From positions 1 to 64,000 of the forward strand of contig CANRAD010000001.1 in the NCBI GenBank assembly GCA_947628505.1: a stretch of 64,000 nucleotides of DNA, in the 5' to 3' direction. Positions 55,525 to 63,454 of this stretch are shown one piece after another. Position numbers and translations under genes: made by a program. Every line of letters starts with the position of its first letter. The first letter of the stretch is position 1. The stretch is from an uncultured Clostridia bacterium. Its GTDB lineage: Bacteria > Bacillota > Clostridia > Christensenellales > Borkfalkiaceae. A model generated the notes under the pieces. That model had not been told where the DNA came from and searched no databases. It saw only the letters and a program-made list of their open reading frames with translations.

Positions 55525-56943
55525 TTATACCGTTTCAACGTTTATAAGGTTGGAATTGCCGCTCTTGCCGTTAGGCGTTCCGCCGGTAAGTACGATTTTA
55601 TCGCCTTTCTGAACAAGTCCGGAATCGATAGCCGCGCGTTTGGCATAGTGGAAGAGGACGTCGACGGAATAGAACTCGTCGCTCATAACGGGAATAACTC
55701 CCCAGCTCAAAGCCAATTTTCTGTATGCGCGTTCATCGGTAGTCATTCCTATAATATCTATCATAGGTCTGAATCTCGATACGGTTCTTGCGGTACCGCC
55801 GGTTCTTGTGCAGACAACTATAACTTTTGCCCCTATATCCTGAGCCAAGGTGCAAGCGGAATGTGAAAGCGCTTCGGCAAGATTTTTGATTTGATAAGAG
55901 CTGTCGTCTATATGAGCTATGTATTGAGTGTTTGATTCGGCTTGCTGAGCTATTTTTGCCATTGCTCTGACCGCTTCAACGGGATATGCTCCCGCGGCGG
56001 TCTCGCCGGAAAGCATAATGGCGGAGGAGCCGTCGTAAACGGCGTTTGCAACGTCCGAAATTTCCGCACGGGTGGGGCGTGGTTGCTTTATCATCGATTC
56101 GAGCATTTCGGTTGCCGTAACGCTTCTCTTTCCTTTTATGCGGCAGGAGTTTATTATTTTTTTCTGAATACCGGGCAGCTCTTCGAAAGGAACTTCAACG
56201 CCCAAATCGCCGCGCGCAACCATAATTCCATCCGAAACGGCCAATATTTCCTCTAAATTATTGACTCCGGCCCGGCTTTCAATTTTAGCGATAAGCTCTA
56301 TTTCTTTTTCGGGCGAACCGCACATTTTGAGCCAATTTCTCACGTCTATAACGTCCTGAGCCTTTGAAACAAATGAGAGCGCTATAAAGTCAATGCCTTG
56401 TTCGACGCCGAATTTTATGTCCGCTTTATCTTGTTCGGAAAGATATATCATATCCAGCTCTTTATCGGGGAAGAACATACTCTTTCTGTTGGAGAGTTCG
56501 CCTCCGACTACGGTTTTGCAGATAACGTCTGGCTTTTCAACGCGCACGACTTCGAATATCATCAGTCCGTTGTTCAGAAGAATTTTATCCCCGGGGAACA
56601 TTTGCTCGCATAACCCCTCGAAAGAAACGGAAACGCGATTTTTGTCGCCTATTATATCGTCGGTGGTAAAAGTGAATGTGTCGCCGTCTTTTAAGGTGAT
56701 TTTTCCGTCCGCAAACGTCTTGATTCTGAATTCCGGTCCTTTTGTATCGAGCATAATGGGGAGAGGAACTTTTTTGCGCTCTCTGATCCGCTTTATCATA
56801 GCGATTTTTGCGGCATGCTCTTCATGCGTGCCGTGCGAAAAATTGAGCCTTGCAACGTTCATTCCGGCGTCAATCATCTCCGAGAGCACGATTTCGTTAT
56901 CGCTCGCGGGGCCTAATGTGCAAATAATCTTTGTTTTTTTCAT
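55525..56943 (-). CDS. pyk: Pyruvate kinase
   Basis: This 472-residue glycolytic enzyme makes pyruvate and ATP from phosphoenolpyruvate. KIICTLGPAS, the active-site region LIAKIESRAGVNNLEEI with IMVARGDLGVEVP, and the C-terminal regulatory domain (IVCTRTGGTARTVSRFRP) are present. It lacks the extra phosphotransferase-like C-terminal domain found in Bacillus enzymes. Start ATG 56943 has GAGGAG upstream. It is a single-gene unit, divergent from rnpB. Confidence 0.97.
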   Translation of the reverse strand: MKKTKIICTLGPASDNEIVLSEMIDAGMNVARLNFSHGTHEEHAAKIAMIKRIRERKKVPLPIMLDTKGPEFRIKTFADGKITLKDGDTFTFTTDDIIGDKNRVSVSFEGLCEQMFPGDKILLNNGLMIFEVVRVEKPDVICKTVVGGELSNRKSMFFPDKELDMIYLSEQDKADIKFGVEQGIDFIALSFVSKAQDVIDVRNWLKMCGSPEKEIELIAKIESRAGVNNLEEILAVSDGIMVARGDLGVEVPFEELPGIQKKIINSCRIKGKRSVTATEMLESMIKQPRPTRAEISDVANAVYDGSSAIMLSGETAAGAYPVEAVRAMAKIAQQAESNTQYIAHIDDSSYQIKNLAEALSHSACTLAQDIGAKVIVVCTRTGGTARTVSRFRPMIDIIGMTTDERAYRKLALSWGVIPVMSDEFYSVDVLFHYAKRAAIDSGLVQKGDKIVLTGGTPNGKSGNSNLINVETV

Positions 56944-56978
56944 AATAAGCTCCTCAAATGTATTTTATATCAGTATCT

Positions 56979-57007
56979 ATTCTAAATTAAATTTAATCAA
57001 AAATCAA
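56979..57007 (-). promoter_or_regulatory. pyk promoter
   Basis: On the reverse strand TTGATT (57002-57007), a 17-bp spacer and TAGAAT (56979-56984) precede pyk by about 35 bp. Confidence 0.7.
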
Positions 57008-57025
57008 TATCAAACTCAAAAATAG

Positions 57026-57055
57026 TTGTTTTTATTTTAAATAAAGTGCTAAAAT
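57026..57055 (+). promoter_or_regulatory. rnpB promoter
   Basis: TTGTTT (57026-57031), an 18-bp spacer and TAAAAT (57050-57055) place transcription start near 57062, where the RNase P RNA begins. Confidence 0.65.
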
Positions 57056-57062
57056 ATAACCG

Positions 57063-57421
57063 ATTTGAGTTAATCATACGGTCGCGGGTTGCGCAAGCAA
57101 CGTGAGGAAAGTCCGAGCATCGAAGGGCAGGGTGCCTGTTAACGGCAGGTGGAGGCGACTTCAAGGAAAGTGAACAGAAATATACCGCCGTGCGTTTTGC
57201 GCGGTAAGGTTGGAATGGCGAGGCAAGAGCTCACCGTTGTCCCGGTAACGGGACAAGCCAATTAAACCCCACCCGATGCAAGATTGGGCTTGCGGCTTAC
57301 TTAAATGTAAAGGACGGCCCGTCCGCCGCACGCCGTGAATATCGCTTGAGCTTGCAGGTGACTGCAAGATTAGATAGATGACCGTACACGACAGAACTCG
57401 GCTTACAGATTAATCTCAAAT
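57063..57421 (+). ncRNA. rnpB: RNase P RNA
   Basis: The catalytic RNA that matures tRNA 5' ends. Conserved bacterial blocks are present in order: GAGGAAAGTCCGAGC (about 57102-57116), GGTAAGGTTGGAATGGCGAG with CAAGAGCTCACCG, TAAACCCCACCCGATG, TAGATAGATGACCG and the 3' ACAGAACTCGGCTTACAG. The ends (TTTGAGTTAATC and GATTAATCTCAAA) pair to form P1. A terminator follows. Confidence 0.96.
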
Positions 57422-57437
57422 TGTTTTCATATGGCGG

Positions 57438-57469
57438 CTCTGCGGCTTATGTCGCGGAGTTGTCTTTTT
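57438..57469 (+). terminator. rnpB terminator
   Basis: CTCTGCG (57438-57444) pairs with CGCGGAG (57453-57459, one G-T pair), followed by TTGTCTTTTTG. Confidence 0.78.
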
Positions 57470-57483
57470 GTTTCCGGGTAGTA

Positions 57484-57514
57484 AGCGGCGGCGCCTTAAA
57501 TAGGCGCCGCCGCT
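57484..57514. terminator. 12-bp hairpin at the end of the module 3 regulator
   Basis: AGCGGCGGCGCC (57484-57495) pairs perfectly with GGCGCCGCCGCT (57503-57514) over loop TTAAATA, 7 bp past the regulator stop on the reverse strand. No T run follows, so termination is probable but not certain. Confidence 0.65.
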
Positions 57515-57520
57515 CGATTT

Positions 57521-57730
57521 CTATTCCCAACCGAAGAGCTCATTTGGCGTTACGTCGAATCTCTTGCACAGATAAACTATTTTTTCGTAGTCGAGCTGTA
57601 TTTTGCCCGTTTCATACTCACTGTAATCTGATTGATATTTCTTCAACTCCGCCGCAATCTGTTTTTGGGTTATTCCTTTTTCCGTCCTCGCACGTTTCAG
57701 GTTTTCACCTACGATTTTACTTATGTCCAT
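57521..57730 (-). CDS. XRE-family transcriptional regulator (module 3)
   Basis: This 69-residue helix-turn-helix protein (GITQKQIAAELKKYQSDYSEYE; IVYLCKRFDVTPNELFGWE) is again a bare HTH domain. The frame is open further upstream, but ATG 57730 behind GGAGG is the start and gives family length. It is more diverged than the module 1 and 2 regulators. It is transcribed away from the LRR lipoprotein gene, with palindromes between them. Confidence 0.85.
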   Translation of the reverse strand: MDISKIVGENLKRARTEKGITQKQIAAELKKYQSDYSEYETGKIQLDYEKIVYLCKRFDVTPNELFGWE

Positions 57731-57751
57731 ATTGACGCCTCCTTTATTAAT

Positions 57752-57804
57752 ATAGGAAAAAATACTATATTTCTGTTGACATATAGGAAATTTTCCTATA
57801 TAAT
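57752..57804 (+). promoter_or_regulatory. Promoter with two palindromic operators (module 3)
   Basis: TTGACA (57776-57781) and TATAAT (57799-57804) are separated by 17 bp, TATAGGAAATTTTCCTA, which is palindromic (ATAGGAAA/TTTCCTAT form at 57783-57799). A degenerate copy, ATAGGAAAAAATACTAT (57752-57768), is centred 31 bp upstream, next to the regulator's ribosome binding site. Confidence 0.82.
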
Positions 57805-57833
57805 TATCAATGAATTTAAGGAGGAGTTTTAAA

Positions 57834-59414
57834 ATGAAAAAATTTAAAAGGTTGGTTTTTGCTGTTTTGTGTGCGTGTTTTACGTTAATGTTTGCCGCGT
57901 GCACGGTAAAGAGCGGAGGAAACGGACACGTACATTCATGGGGCGAGTGGCAATATACTCACACCGAACATTGGCGTGAATGTCAAAATTGCAACGAAGA
58001 GCAACGTGCGCAACATAGCATGGAAAACGGCGTATGCAATGTTTGCGGATATAACGGGCATGTGCACGAATGGAGCGCATGGGAGTATTCCGAAACCGAG
58101 CATTGGCGCGAATGCAGAAGTTGCGAAGGAAAACAACGTGCAAGCCATAGTTTGAAAAACGGACGGTGCGACATATGCGATTATGTAATAAATTCCATAC
58201 CCGGCCTTATTTTCTCGGACGACGGCACGGGGAAAGGATGGGCAGTCGCTTCGGATAAAGATAACGAACAGTCATCTGTTACCGTTCCGAAAAGTTATTT
58301 CGAAAAACCGGTTACTACGGTTAAAAGCGGCGGGTTCAGAAATAACAAAACTCTTTTGTCAATAAATTTGCCGTCGTCTTTGATTAAGATAGGTTCGTCG
58401 GCGTTTGCCGGATGCACTTCACTGTCGCGTATAAGTATCCCTAATTCCGTAGAGGTAATAGAAGGTCTTGCATTTTCCGGGTGTTCCGAGCTTTCCGCTT
58501 TACAATTGAACGCAGGTCTCAAAGTAATAGAGCACAATGCTTTCGAGGATTGCGGTTTGACTTCCGTAAAAATTCCGCAGGGCGTAACAACCATAGGCAA
58601 ATCCGCTTTCTACGGTTGTAAAAATTTGTCGGATGTTGAGTTTCCGTCAACTCTCACTTCCGTAGTCGGCGATTGTTTATTCGATACAGCTTACTATAAC
58701 GAAAGCGGCAATTGGCAGAACGACGTTCTTTATGTGGGTGAATATTGCTTGTTTGTAAAAAAGAGGGCGGGAAGCGCACCGAGCAGTATAAATGTAAAAG
58801 CAGGTACCGTGCTTATTGCCGATTCCGTTTTCAATAATTCGGATATCAAAAACGTAACTTTACCTTCTGGGTTGAAATACATAGGTGAAATGGCGTTTAA
58901 CAGCGCGGGCATAAGCAGCATAAATTTGCCGTCGTCTTTGATTAAGATAGGTTCGTCGGCGTTTGCCGGATGCAAAGATTTAACTTCGATAACGGGCGGA
59001 GGCTCTCATTACACGGTCAGGAATAATTGCGTTATCGAAAAATCCACGGGCATTTTGGCTGCGGTTTGCAAAGATTGCATTATACCCGACGACGGTTCGG
59101 TAAAATCGATAGGCAGAGGAGCTTTTGTAAGCATGAAGATTACTGCCGTAATTCTTCCCGTAAGCGTAACGGTAATCGAGGACGGAGCGTTTGGGTTTGA
59201 ACCTTTCGGCGGACTTAGCAAGATATATTATCTCGGCAACGAAACGCAATTCGAAAATATAACAGTGGGTGAAGATAATGCAAGTTTTACGGGCGCAACA
59301 AAATACTATTATTCCGCTTCCGAGCCGCCCAAAACCGCCGATCAAACGGCATATGACGGGAATTGGTGGAAATACGGAGAAGGTGATTCGCCGGAAATAT
59401 GGAAACTTGCATAA
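57834..59414 (+). CDS. BspA-like leucine-rich repeat lipoprotein
   Basis: This 526-residue lipoprotein has lipobox FAAC (Cys about 23). Two tandem copies of a Cys/His module follow (~30-118; HxWxEW.YT.TEHWRECxxC...H...GxCxxCxY), which may bind zinc. Then come BspA-type LRR_5 repeats (~150-500; LIKIGSSAFAGC pattern). Such proteins mediate adhesion or host contact in other bacteria; no function is known here. Start ATG 57834 follows AAGGAGGAG. Expression is probably controlled by the divergent XRE regulator. It carries an exact 55-bp internal repeat. Confidence 0.85.
   Translation: MKKFKRLVFAVLCACFTLMFAACTVKSGGNGHVHSWGEWQYTHTEHWRECQNCNEEQRAQHSMENGVCNVCGYNGHVHEWSAWEYSETEHWRECRSCEGKQRASHSLKNGRCDICDYVINSIPGLIFSDDGTGKGWAVASDKDNEQSSVTVPKSYFEKPVTTVKSGGFRNNKTLLSINLPSSLIKIGSSAFAGCTSLSRISIPNSVEVIEGLAFSGCSELSALQLNAGLKVIEHNAFEDCGLTSVKIPQGVTTIGKSAFYGCKNLSDVEFPSTLTSVVGDCLFDTAYYNESGNWQNDVLYVGEYCLFVKKRAGSAPSSINVKAGTVLIADSVFNNSDIKNVTLPSGLKYIGEMAFNSAGISSINLPSSLIKIGSSAFAGCKDLTSITGGGSHYTVRNNCVIEKSTGILAAVCKDCIIPDDGSVKSIGRGAFVSMKITAVILPVSVTVIEDGAFGFEPFGGLSKIYYLGNETQFENITVGEDNASFTGATKYYYSASEPPKTADQTAYDGNWWKYGEGDSPEIWKLA
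58362..58416. repeat. 55-bp exact direct repeat within the LRR gene, copy 1
   Basis: Identical over 55 bp to 58920-58974 at an offset of 558 bp (186 codons), encoding INLPSSLIKIGSSAFAGC in both. Nearby repeats of the same family differ, so nucleotide identity points to recent duplication or gene conversion. Confidence 0.93.
58920..58974. repeat. 55-bp exact direct repeat within the LRR gene, copy 2
   Basis: Second copy of 58362-58416, in the same reading frame. Recombination between the copies would remove or add 186 codons without a frameshift. Confidence 0.93.
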
Positions 59415-59438
59415 AGTTGAATAAATATATTTTTCTCC

Positions 59439-59478
59439 TTACTGCGGCGCATTCTACAATGCGCCGCAGTAAATTTTT
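59439..59478 (+). terminator. Terminator after the LRR lipoprotein gene
   Basis: TTACTGCGGCGCATT (59439-59453) pairs perfectly with AATGCGCCGCAGTAA (59458-59472) over loop CTAC, followed by ATTTTT. A 15-bp stem. Confidence 0.95.
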
Positions 59479-59488
59479 CGGTTATTGC

Positions 59489-59546
59489 TTGACAGATTTA
59501 TTTTATTATGATAAAATAACAATTGTTATTAATAACAAATGTTATT
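59489..59546 (+). promoter_or_regulatory. tetR promoter with two tandem palindromic operators
   Basis: TTGACA (59489-59494), 17 bp, TAAAAT (59512-59517). The perfect palindrome AATAACAATTGTTATT (59515-59530) overlaps the -10 and start site, and a near copy AATAACAAATGTTATT (59531-59546) abuts it. This is the classic layout for an autorepressing TetR regulator. Confidence 0.82.
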
Positions 59547-59560
59547 AAACAAGGAGAATT

Positions 59561-60118
59561 ATGCCTGCGAGAAAGGTTTTTGAGAGGGACAGAATTTTGA
59601 AAAACGCCCTTAAAATAGTTAAAAAAGACGGAATGGAGGGGCTCAACATGCGCTCGCTCGCAAAGGTATGCAACTGCTCGACGCAGCCCGTTTACAACAG
59701 TTTTTCCGGAATGACTGAGCTCAAAAGAGCCGTAGCCCGGGAGATTATTGAAATTTATCACGGCTATATCCGGGCGGAACTCGCCTTGAAAGCCTATCCG
59801 GACTATAAGGCAACGGGCATGGGGTATATCCGTTTTGCCAGGGAAGAGCCACAGCTCTTTAAATATCTGTTTATGCGCGACAGGTTTGGCGCGGAAAACA
59901 TTGACGAGGACTCCGGTTTTAACGACGAGGTGATAAACATAGTGCAAAGCATGGGTATTCCGCGCGACAAGGCTGAGGAATTACACGTGCACATGTGGAT
60001 ATGGGTGCATGGCATTGCTACGATGTACGCTACGGGCTATCTTGCGTGGGATTGGCAAACGGTAAGCCGAATGCTGACGGACGCCTTTATGGGCATAAAA
60101 CAACGGCTTGGAATTTAA
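59561..60118 (+). CDS. TetR-family regulator of the adjacent ABC exporter
   Basis: This 185-residue protein has an N-terminal TetR DNA-binding domain (about 8-55; ILKNALKIVKKDGMEGLNMRSLAKVCNCSTQPVYNSF) and a C-terminal ligand/dimer domain resembling the WHG group (FAREEPQLFKYLFMRDR; WIWVHGIATMYATGYL). The inducer is unknown. The two ABC transporter genes follow directly, so it probably represses the three-gene operon including itself. RBS AAGGAG. Confidence 0.88.
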   Translation: MPARKVFERDRILKNALKIVKKDGMEGLNMRSLAKVCNCSTQPVYNSFSGMTELKRAVAREIIEIYHGYIRAELALKAYPDYKATGMGYIRFAREEPQLFKYLFMRDRFGAENIDEDSGFNDEVINIVQSMGIPRDKAEELHVHMWIWVHGIATMYATGYLAWDWQTVSRMLTDAFMGIKQRLGI

Positions 60119-60133
60119 ATTCGCGGAGAGCAT

Positions 60134-61042
60134 ATGATAATCGAAATCGAAAATCTCAAAAAATCCTTTAAAGAAGTAAAAGCGGTGGACGATTTGTCCT
60201 TTTCGGTAAAAGAGGGGGAACTTTTCGCTTTTTTAGGCGTAAACGGAGCGGGCAAATCCACCACAATCAACATAATAAGCGGCATTTTAAAGCGCGACGG
60301 CGGCAAAGTGCTCGTCTGCGGCGAGGATATATCCGTCGCGCCGGAAAAGGTCAAAAACAAAATAGGAGTGGTATTCCAGAACTCCGTGCTCGACAAGCGG
60401 CTTTCGGCATATGACAATCTTAAAAGCCGCGCGGCAATGTACGGAATATTCGGCGAAAAGTTTTCATTGCGGCTTAAAGAACTTAACGACCTTTTGGATT
60501 TAAACGACATTCTGAAAAGACCTCTCGTCAAGCTCTCGGGCGGGCAGAAAAGGCGTATAGACATTGCACGCGCGCTCATTCACGAGCCGGAACTTCTCAT
60601 TTTGGACGAACCCACAACTGGACTCGATCCCAAAACGCGGCAAGTTGTATGGAACGTAATCGAAAAATATCGCAAAGAGAGAGGGCTTACGGTGCTCTTG
60701 ACCACTCATTATATGGAGGAATCTGCCGTCGCCGACAACGTCGTGATAATAGACGGCGGCAAAAAAGTTGCTGCCGGAACGCCGCACGAGCTTAAAAAGA
60801 AATACGCAAGCGACTTTATCCGCTTTTATAATAACCTCGACAAAGCCGAAAAGGTATTAACGCCTCTCGGTTATGAATTGCGCCGCGAGCGGGACTTTAT
60901 GGAAGCCGAACTCAAAGGTACGGACGTTATTGCCGGGCTTATAAAAAAATTCCCCGAAATTTTTGACGACTTCGAAGTGTTGAAGGGCAATATGGACAAC
61001 GTATTTTTAAAGGTTACGGGCAAGGATATAAGAGAGGTGTAA
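60134..61042 (+). CDS. ABC-2 type exporter ATP-binding subunit
   Basis: This 302-residue ATPase has Walker A GVNGAGKSTT, signature LSGGQKRRIDIARAL, Walker [13 protein letters not shown] and an H-loop TTHYMEE. It belongs to the drug/lipid exporter (CcmA/DrrA-like) group, with a C-terminal accessory region of about 80 residues. It pairs with the permease that starts 4 bp after its stop. Substrate unknown; TetR control suggests a toxic compound or antibiotic (inference). Confidence 0.92.
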   Translation: MIIEIENLKKSFKEVKAVDDLSFSVKEGELFAFLGVNGAGKSTTINIISGILKRDGGKVLVCGEDISVAPEKVKNKIGVVFQNSVLDKRLSAYDNLKSRAAMYGIFGEKFSLRLKELNDLLDLNDILKRPLVKLSGGQKRRIDIARALIHEPELLILDEPTTGLDPKTRQVVWNVIEKYRKERGLTVLLTTHYMEESAVADNVVIIDGGKKVAAGTPHELKKKYASDFIRFYNNLDKAEKVLTPLGYELRRERDFMEAELKGTDVIAGLIKKFPEIFDDFEVLKGNMDNVFLKVTGKDIREV

Positions 61043-61045
61043 GTT

Positions 61046-61990
61046 ATGACCGAATTTAAAAAATTGGGCGCGCTCGTAAGCCGTAACATAAAATGCTATT
61101 TCAAAGATAAATTTCTCTTTTTCGTGTCATTGATAACGCCGCTTATTCTGCTTGTGCTCTATGTAACTTTTTTGCGCGGCGTATATCTTGACAGTTTCAA
61201 CGGCATTTTCAAGGCCTACGGCTTCGAATTAAAGGATAACCGTATTTTGGAAGGGCTTGCGGGGAGCTGGTTGTTGTCCTCAATTCTTGCCGTGAGCTCG
61301 GTTACCGTGGCAATCTGTTCCAACTCCGTTATGGTGAACGATAAGATTGAAAACAGCCTCAACGACTTTTTAACCACCCCCGTAAAGGGAACGACGCTTT
61401 CGATAAGCTATTTTATAGCCAATTTTATCGTAACTCTGCTCGTAATGCTCGCTGTACTTGCCGTCGGCTTTATATATCTTGCCGCCGTGGGTTGGTATCT
61501 GACCTTTTCAAGCGTCTGTATGATTTTGCTCGACATAATCTGTTCGGTGCTGTTCGGCACTCTGCTCGCGGGCGTTGTGGAGAGCTTTATATCCTCGCAA
61601 GGCGGCGTTTCTGCGGTTTCAACCTTGGTTTCGAGTATGTACGGTTTCATCTGCGGCGCGTATATGCCTCTTTCGCAATTTGCCGACGGAATGAGAAACG
61701 TCATCTGCTGTCTGCCGGGCACGCACGGCGTGGGTATTTTGAGAAACCACTTTATGAACGATTACGTAGATAAATTGATGTCTCTCGGGTTGTCCCAATC
61801 GGGCGCAAACTCGCTTAAAGACGGATTTGACTGTAATCTTACTTTCGGCGGCAAATTTAACCAGATAGCCTACGAGGGCGGCACTCAGATTCCCGTTTGG
61901 GCAATGTACGTTATATTGCTCGGCGCTTGCGCGCTCCTTTTGGCGGCGTATATTTCGATAGTATTTGTCAAAAACAAAAGGAAGAGTTAA
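61046..61990 (+). CDS. ABC-2 type exporter permease
   Basis: This 314-residue membrane protein has six predicted helices (about 27-47, 72-95, 118-146, 150-170, 188-205 and 285-308) of the ABC-2 family, with a long loop before the last helix. NSLNDFLTTPVKGTTLSISYFIAN is a family-like coupling segment. RBS GAGGTG. Partner of the preceding ATPase. Confidence 0.9.
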   Translation: MTEFKKLGALVSRNIKCYFKDKFLFFVSLITPLILLVLYVTFLRGVYLDSFNGIFKAYGFELKDNRILEGLAGSWLLSSILAVSSVTVAICSNSVMVNDKIENSLNDFLTTPVKGTTLSISYFIANFIVTLLVMLAVLAVGFIYLAAVGWYLTFSSVCMILLDIICSVLFGTLLAGVVESFISSQGGVSAVSTLVSSMYGFICGAYMPLSQFADGMRNVICCLPGTHGVGILRNHFMNDYVDKLMSLGLSQSGANSLKDGFDCNLTFGGKFNQIAYEGGTQIPVWAMYVILLGACALLLAAYISIVFVKNKRKS

Positions 61991-62015
61991 AATTAACTCG
62001 AAAGGTTATTTTTGA

Positions 62016-62044
62016 TTGCTAAAAACGGGTTGAATACTTATAAT
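62016..62044 (+). promoter_or_regulatory. Promoter of the aminopeptidase gene
   Basis: TTGCTA (62016-62021), a 17-bp spacer and TATAAT (62039-62044) lie 40 bp before the start codon. Confidence 0.75.
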
Positions 62045-62083
62045 ATAATTGACGGAAAAAAATTAATTTTAAAGGAATTTTTT

Positions 62084-63310
62084 ATGCAGAAAGAAAGATT
62101 ACAAAAATATGCGGAGCTTTTGGTAAAATGCGGCATCAATGTGCAAAAGGGGCAGGACGTGATAATACATTGCGGACTCGACCAGCCTGATTTTGTCGCC
62201 GCCGTCGTTGAGGAATGTTACAAAAACGGGGCGGATAGGGTGAGAGTCGATTGGTCGTATATGCCCGTTTCCAAATTGAACTTGAATTATCGTTCTCTCG
62301 AAACGCTTTCGGAGTTTACCGCGCTCGAAAAAGCCGAATACGATATGCGCCTTAATAAGCAGACTTGCATATTGTGGATTGATTCCGAGGATCCGGACGG
62401 TCTCAGCGGCACCGACAGCGCAAAAATAGCTCAGGCAAACAAAGCTCGGTTCCCCTATATCAAGCCGTTGCGCGACGCTCTTGAAAATAAATATCAGTGG
62501 TGCATCGCTTCCGTTCCGGGAGAAGCGTGGGCGCACAAGATATTCCCTTCGCTGCCCGTAGACGAGGCGGTCGAGAAGTTATGGGACGCAATTCTTTTGA
62601 CTTCGCGCGTCGACGACAATCCTATAGCGGCATGGGAAAAGCATAATAAAGAACTTTATAATCATTGTAAATTGCTTAACGATTTCAGATTTGACAGTCT
62701 TGAATATAAGAGTTCAAACGGCACCGATTTTAGGGTTTGGCTCAATCCGAAAGGCCTTTTCTGCGGCGGCGGCGAAACAACCGTTGGCAGTAAGATTTAC
62801 TTCAATCCGAATATCCCCAGCGAGGAGGTGTTCACAACGCCCATAAGGGGAAGAGCGGAGGGGAATGTAGTCTCTACAAAACCGCTCTCATATCAGGGCA
62901 AACTTATCGAGAATTTCTGGATACGTTTCGAAAACGGCAAAGTCGTCGAAGTCCATGCGGATAAAAATCAGGATCTCCTCGAAAAAATGGTAACGATGGA
63001 CGAGGGCGCTTCATATCTCGGCGAGGTAGCTCTGATTGGCTACGACAGCCCCATAAACAACACGGGAATACTGTTTTACAATACGCTGTTCGACGAGAAT
63101 GCAAGCTGTCATCTCGCCTTGGGAAGAGGATTTAATAATTGCCTTGAAAATTTCGAAAATTACACCGCGGAAGAGTGTAACAAACTCGGCGTAAACGACT
63201 CGATGATACATGTGGACTTTATGATAGGAAGCAAGGATTTATCGATAGTCGGAACAACGAAAGACGGCAAAAAAGTGCAAGTTTTCAAAAACGGCAATTG
63301 GGCAATTTGA
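62084..63310 (+). CDS. M29-family metal aminopeptidase (AmpS/PepS-like)
   Basis: This 408-residue cytosolic exopeptidase of the thermophilic-aminopeptidase family removes N-terminal residues from peptides using a two-metal site. Family features are QDVIIHCGLDQPDF near the N terminus, IPSEEVFTTPIRGRAEG, and the C-terminal ligand segments YLGEVALIG, NASCHLALGRGF and IHVDFMIGS. I use ATG 62084 (RBS AAAGGAA) although the frame is open from 62012, which lies inside the promoter. It could finish degradation of peptides imported by the Opp system upstream. Confidence 0.93.
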   Translation: MQKERLQKYAELLVKCGINVQKGQDVIIHCGLDQPDFVAAVVEECYKNGADRVRVDWSYMPVSKLNLNYRSLETLSEFTALEKAEYDMRLNKQTCILWIDSEDPDGLSGTDSAKIAQANKARFPYIKPLRDALENKYQWCIASVPGEAWAHKIFPSLPVDEAVEKLWDAILLTSRVDDNPIAAWEKHNKELYNHCKLLNDFRFDSLEYKSSNGTDFRVWLNPKGLFCGGGETTVGSKIYFNPNIPSEEVFTTPIRGRAEGNVVSTKPLSYQGKLIENFWIRFENGKVVEVHADKNQDLLEKMVTMDEGASYLGEVALIGYDSPINNTGILFYNTLFDENASCHLALGRGFNNCLENFENYTAEECNKLGVNDSMIHVDFMIGSKDLSIVGTTKDGKKVQVFKNGNWAI

Positions 63311-63335
63311 AATTCAACAAATTTATAGACACAAT

Positions 63336-63365
63336 AAAAAAGCGCGGTTTTTACCGCGCTTTTTG
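63336..63365. terminator. Bidirectional terminator
   Basis: AGCGCGGT (63341-63348) pairs with ACCGCGCT (63353-63360), loop TTTT, flanked by A5 and T5. It serves the aminopeptidase gene and possibly the converging methyltransferase gene. Confidence 0.92.
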
Positions 63366-63454
63366 CTGTTTTTGGATATATGTAAAGTACTATGTTACAC
63401 ATAAAAGCCTAATTATGTCGGCAAATTATCGAAATTTTGCAACTTACGGAAAAA

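Noticed and set aside
58362-58974. CRISPR-like spaced repeats
   Set aside because: Only two copies, both in-frame coding LRR sequence. No CRISPR array or cas gene was seen anywhere in the window.
62012-62083. Upstream start for the aminopeptidase
   Set aside because: The extension overlaps the TTGCTA-N17-TATAAT promoter and is not part of the M29 family.
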